Source of the DNA: an uncultured Clostridia bacterium
GTDB taxonomy: Bacteria > Bacillota > Clostridia > Christensenellales > Borkfalkiaceae
Length of the DNA stretch: 5,342 bases
Direction: 5' to 3'
Assembly: GCA_934249215.1 (NCBI GenBank)
Contig: CAKQKN010000016.1
Span: 1-5,342, forward strand
Made by a program: the position numbers and the translations under genes. Of the stretch, positions 4,460 to 5,342 are shown in pieces. The stretch's first letter is position 1, and each line of letters starts with the position of its first letter. The notes beneath the pieces were generated by a model that saw only the letters and a list, made by a program, of their open reading frames with translations, was not told the origin of the DNA and ran no database searches.

Positions 4460-5342
4460 TCAATTTAAAGAAATATTGCACAGATAATCGTATTTTTTCA
4501 TTGCTTCTTTCTTCAGTTCGTCGTTAAACATCCCCGATTCGAAGCATTCGTCCGATATTTTTTTCGCAAGGAACATCGCGTCCGGAGCATATCGCAAAGC
4601 GCCGAGCGTTCCCTGAGTGCGTCCGCTCTGGCGAGTTCCGAAAAAGTCGCCGCTGCCACGCATTTTGAAGTCCGATTCGGCAATCTTGAAACCGTCCGAC
4701 GACGAGCAAAGCACTTTCAACCGAGCAAGCGAATCGGGATTGTCCGTTTCGGTAAGAAGGAAGCAATAGCTTTGTTTATCGCTGCGCCCCACGCGACCGC
4801 GAAGCTGATGAAGTTGGGAAAGCCCGAATCTGTCGGCATCGCAGATTACCATTACAGTTGCGTCGGGAACGTCGATTCCGACCTCGATTACCGTCGTCGA
4901 AACGAGAATCGCGCCGTTTCCGTTTTTGAAATTTTCCATTATTTCACGCTTTTCGGCGTCTTTCATTTTTCCGTGAAGAAGCAGTATCCGCGACTGCGGA
5001 AAACGCTCCGTGAGATCGTCGTAAAGCGCGGTGACGCTCATAATTTCGCCCTCGGGATCGTCCTCGATTTTCGGCGCGACGAAATAAATTTTATTACCTT
5101 TCGCGATTTCGTCGGAAATAAAGCGATACATGCCGTCGTATTTTACGGCAGGTACGACGTTCGTGCCTATCTTTGCCCTTGCGACGGGCTTATCGGTAAT
5201 GGTCGTTACGTCGAGATCGCCGTAGAAAATGAGAGAAAGCGTTCTCGGAATCGGCGTGGCGCTCATTACGAGAAGGTCGGGCGCGTCGCCTTTTGCGAGA
5301 AGCGAACTACGTTGAGCCACGCCGAAACGGTGCTGTTCGTCG
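4460..5342 (-). CDS. recG: RecG, ATP-dependent DNA helicase (C-terminal part, 5' end outside window)
   Basis: RecG is a superfamily 2 double-strand translocase that reverses stalled replication forks and unwinds R-loops and Holliday junctions. The window holds the last 293 codons; a full RecG has roughly 680 residues, so over half lies to the right. The reading frame is open to the edge, starting with motif II DEQHRFGV (5341-5318). It continues with motif III SATPIPRT (5263-5240), VAPKIEDD, HGKM, motif V STTVIEVGIDVP and motif VI QLHQLRGRVGRS, then RGSGDFFGTRQSG, the conserved C-terminal RecG/Mfd (TRG) element. DEQH and MSATPIPRT separate it from Mfd. The GTG at 5320 is an internal valine, not a start. 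It ends in TGA with no clear hairpin terminator before the downstream GNAT promoter, so the recG transcript may run into that gene. Confidence 0.97.
   Translation of the reverse strand, partial: DEQHRFGVAQRSSLLAKGDAPDLLVMSATPIPRTLSLIFYGDLDVTTITDKPVARAKIGTNVVPAVKYDGMYRFISDEIAKGNKIYFVAPKIEDDPEGEIMSVTALYDDLTERFPQSRILLLHGKMKDAEKREIMENFKNGNGAILVSTTVIEVGIDVPDATVMVICDADRFGLSQLHQLRGRVGRSDKQSYCFLLTETDNPDSLARLKVLCSSSDGFKIAESDFKMRGSGDFFGTRQSGRTQGTLGALRYAPDAMFLAKKISDECFESGMFNDELKKEAMKKYDYLCNISLN

Overview
This window looks like chromosomal DNA from a low-to-mid GC Gram-positive bacterium, most likely an uncultured member of the Clostridia. The evidence is a type A-like RNase P RNA (Bacilli normally carry type B), two YitT/DUF2179 membrane proteins, an ECF-type biotin S component, strong sigma-A promoters, AGGAG-type ribosome binding sites and many hairpin plus T-tract terminators. 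The lineage is an inference from gene content, not from a phylogenetic marker comparison.

Layout, left to right. Positions 1-16 fit the 3' end of a tRNA gene with an encoded CCA, closed by a terminator (18-46). bioY (89-649, +) follows and encodes the membrane substrate-binding subunit of a biotin ECF transporter. A bidirectional terminator (700-727) separates it from a convergent minus-strand block. That block has two tandem YitT-family paralogs (2556 to 1666, then 1655 to 735) 10 bp apart, driven by a promoter at 2598-2626. Upstream of them on the minus strand is rnhA (RNase HI, 3138 to 2665). Divergent from rnhA is tRNA-Trp(CCA) at 3217-3291, with its own near-consensus promoter and terminator. 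Convergent to the tRNA is rnpB (RNase P RNA, 3730 to 3387), again with its own promoter and terminator. Next comes a single-gene GNAT acetyltransferase (4342 to 3875) with a perfect-consensus promoter and a terminator. The window ends in the C-terminal 293 codons of recG (minus strand, cut by the right edge).

How the genes work together: most are independent housekeeping units, each with its own signals. RNase P RNA matures tRNA 5' ends, including those of the two tRNA genes here. RNase HI and RecG both act on R-loops and stalled forks, but they are separate transcription units. The YitT pair is the only clear operon. I see no mobile element, CRISPR array, phage gene or defence cassette. The window is ordinary core-genome sequence, and its oddities are at the level of single residues or signals.
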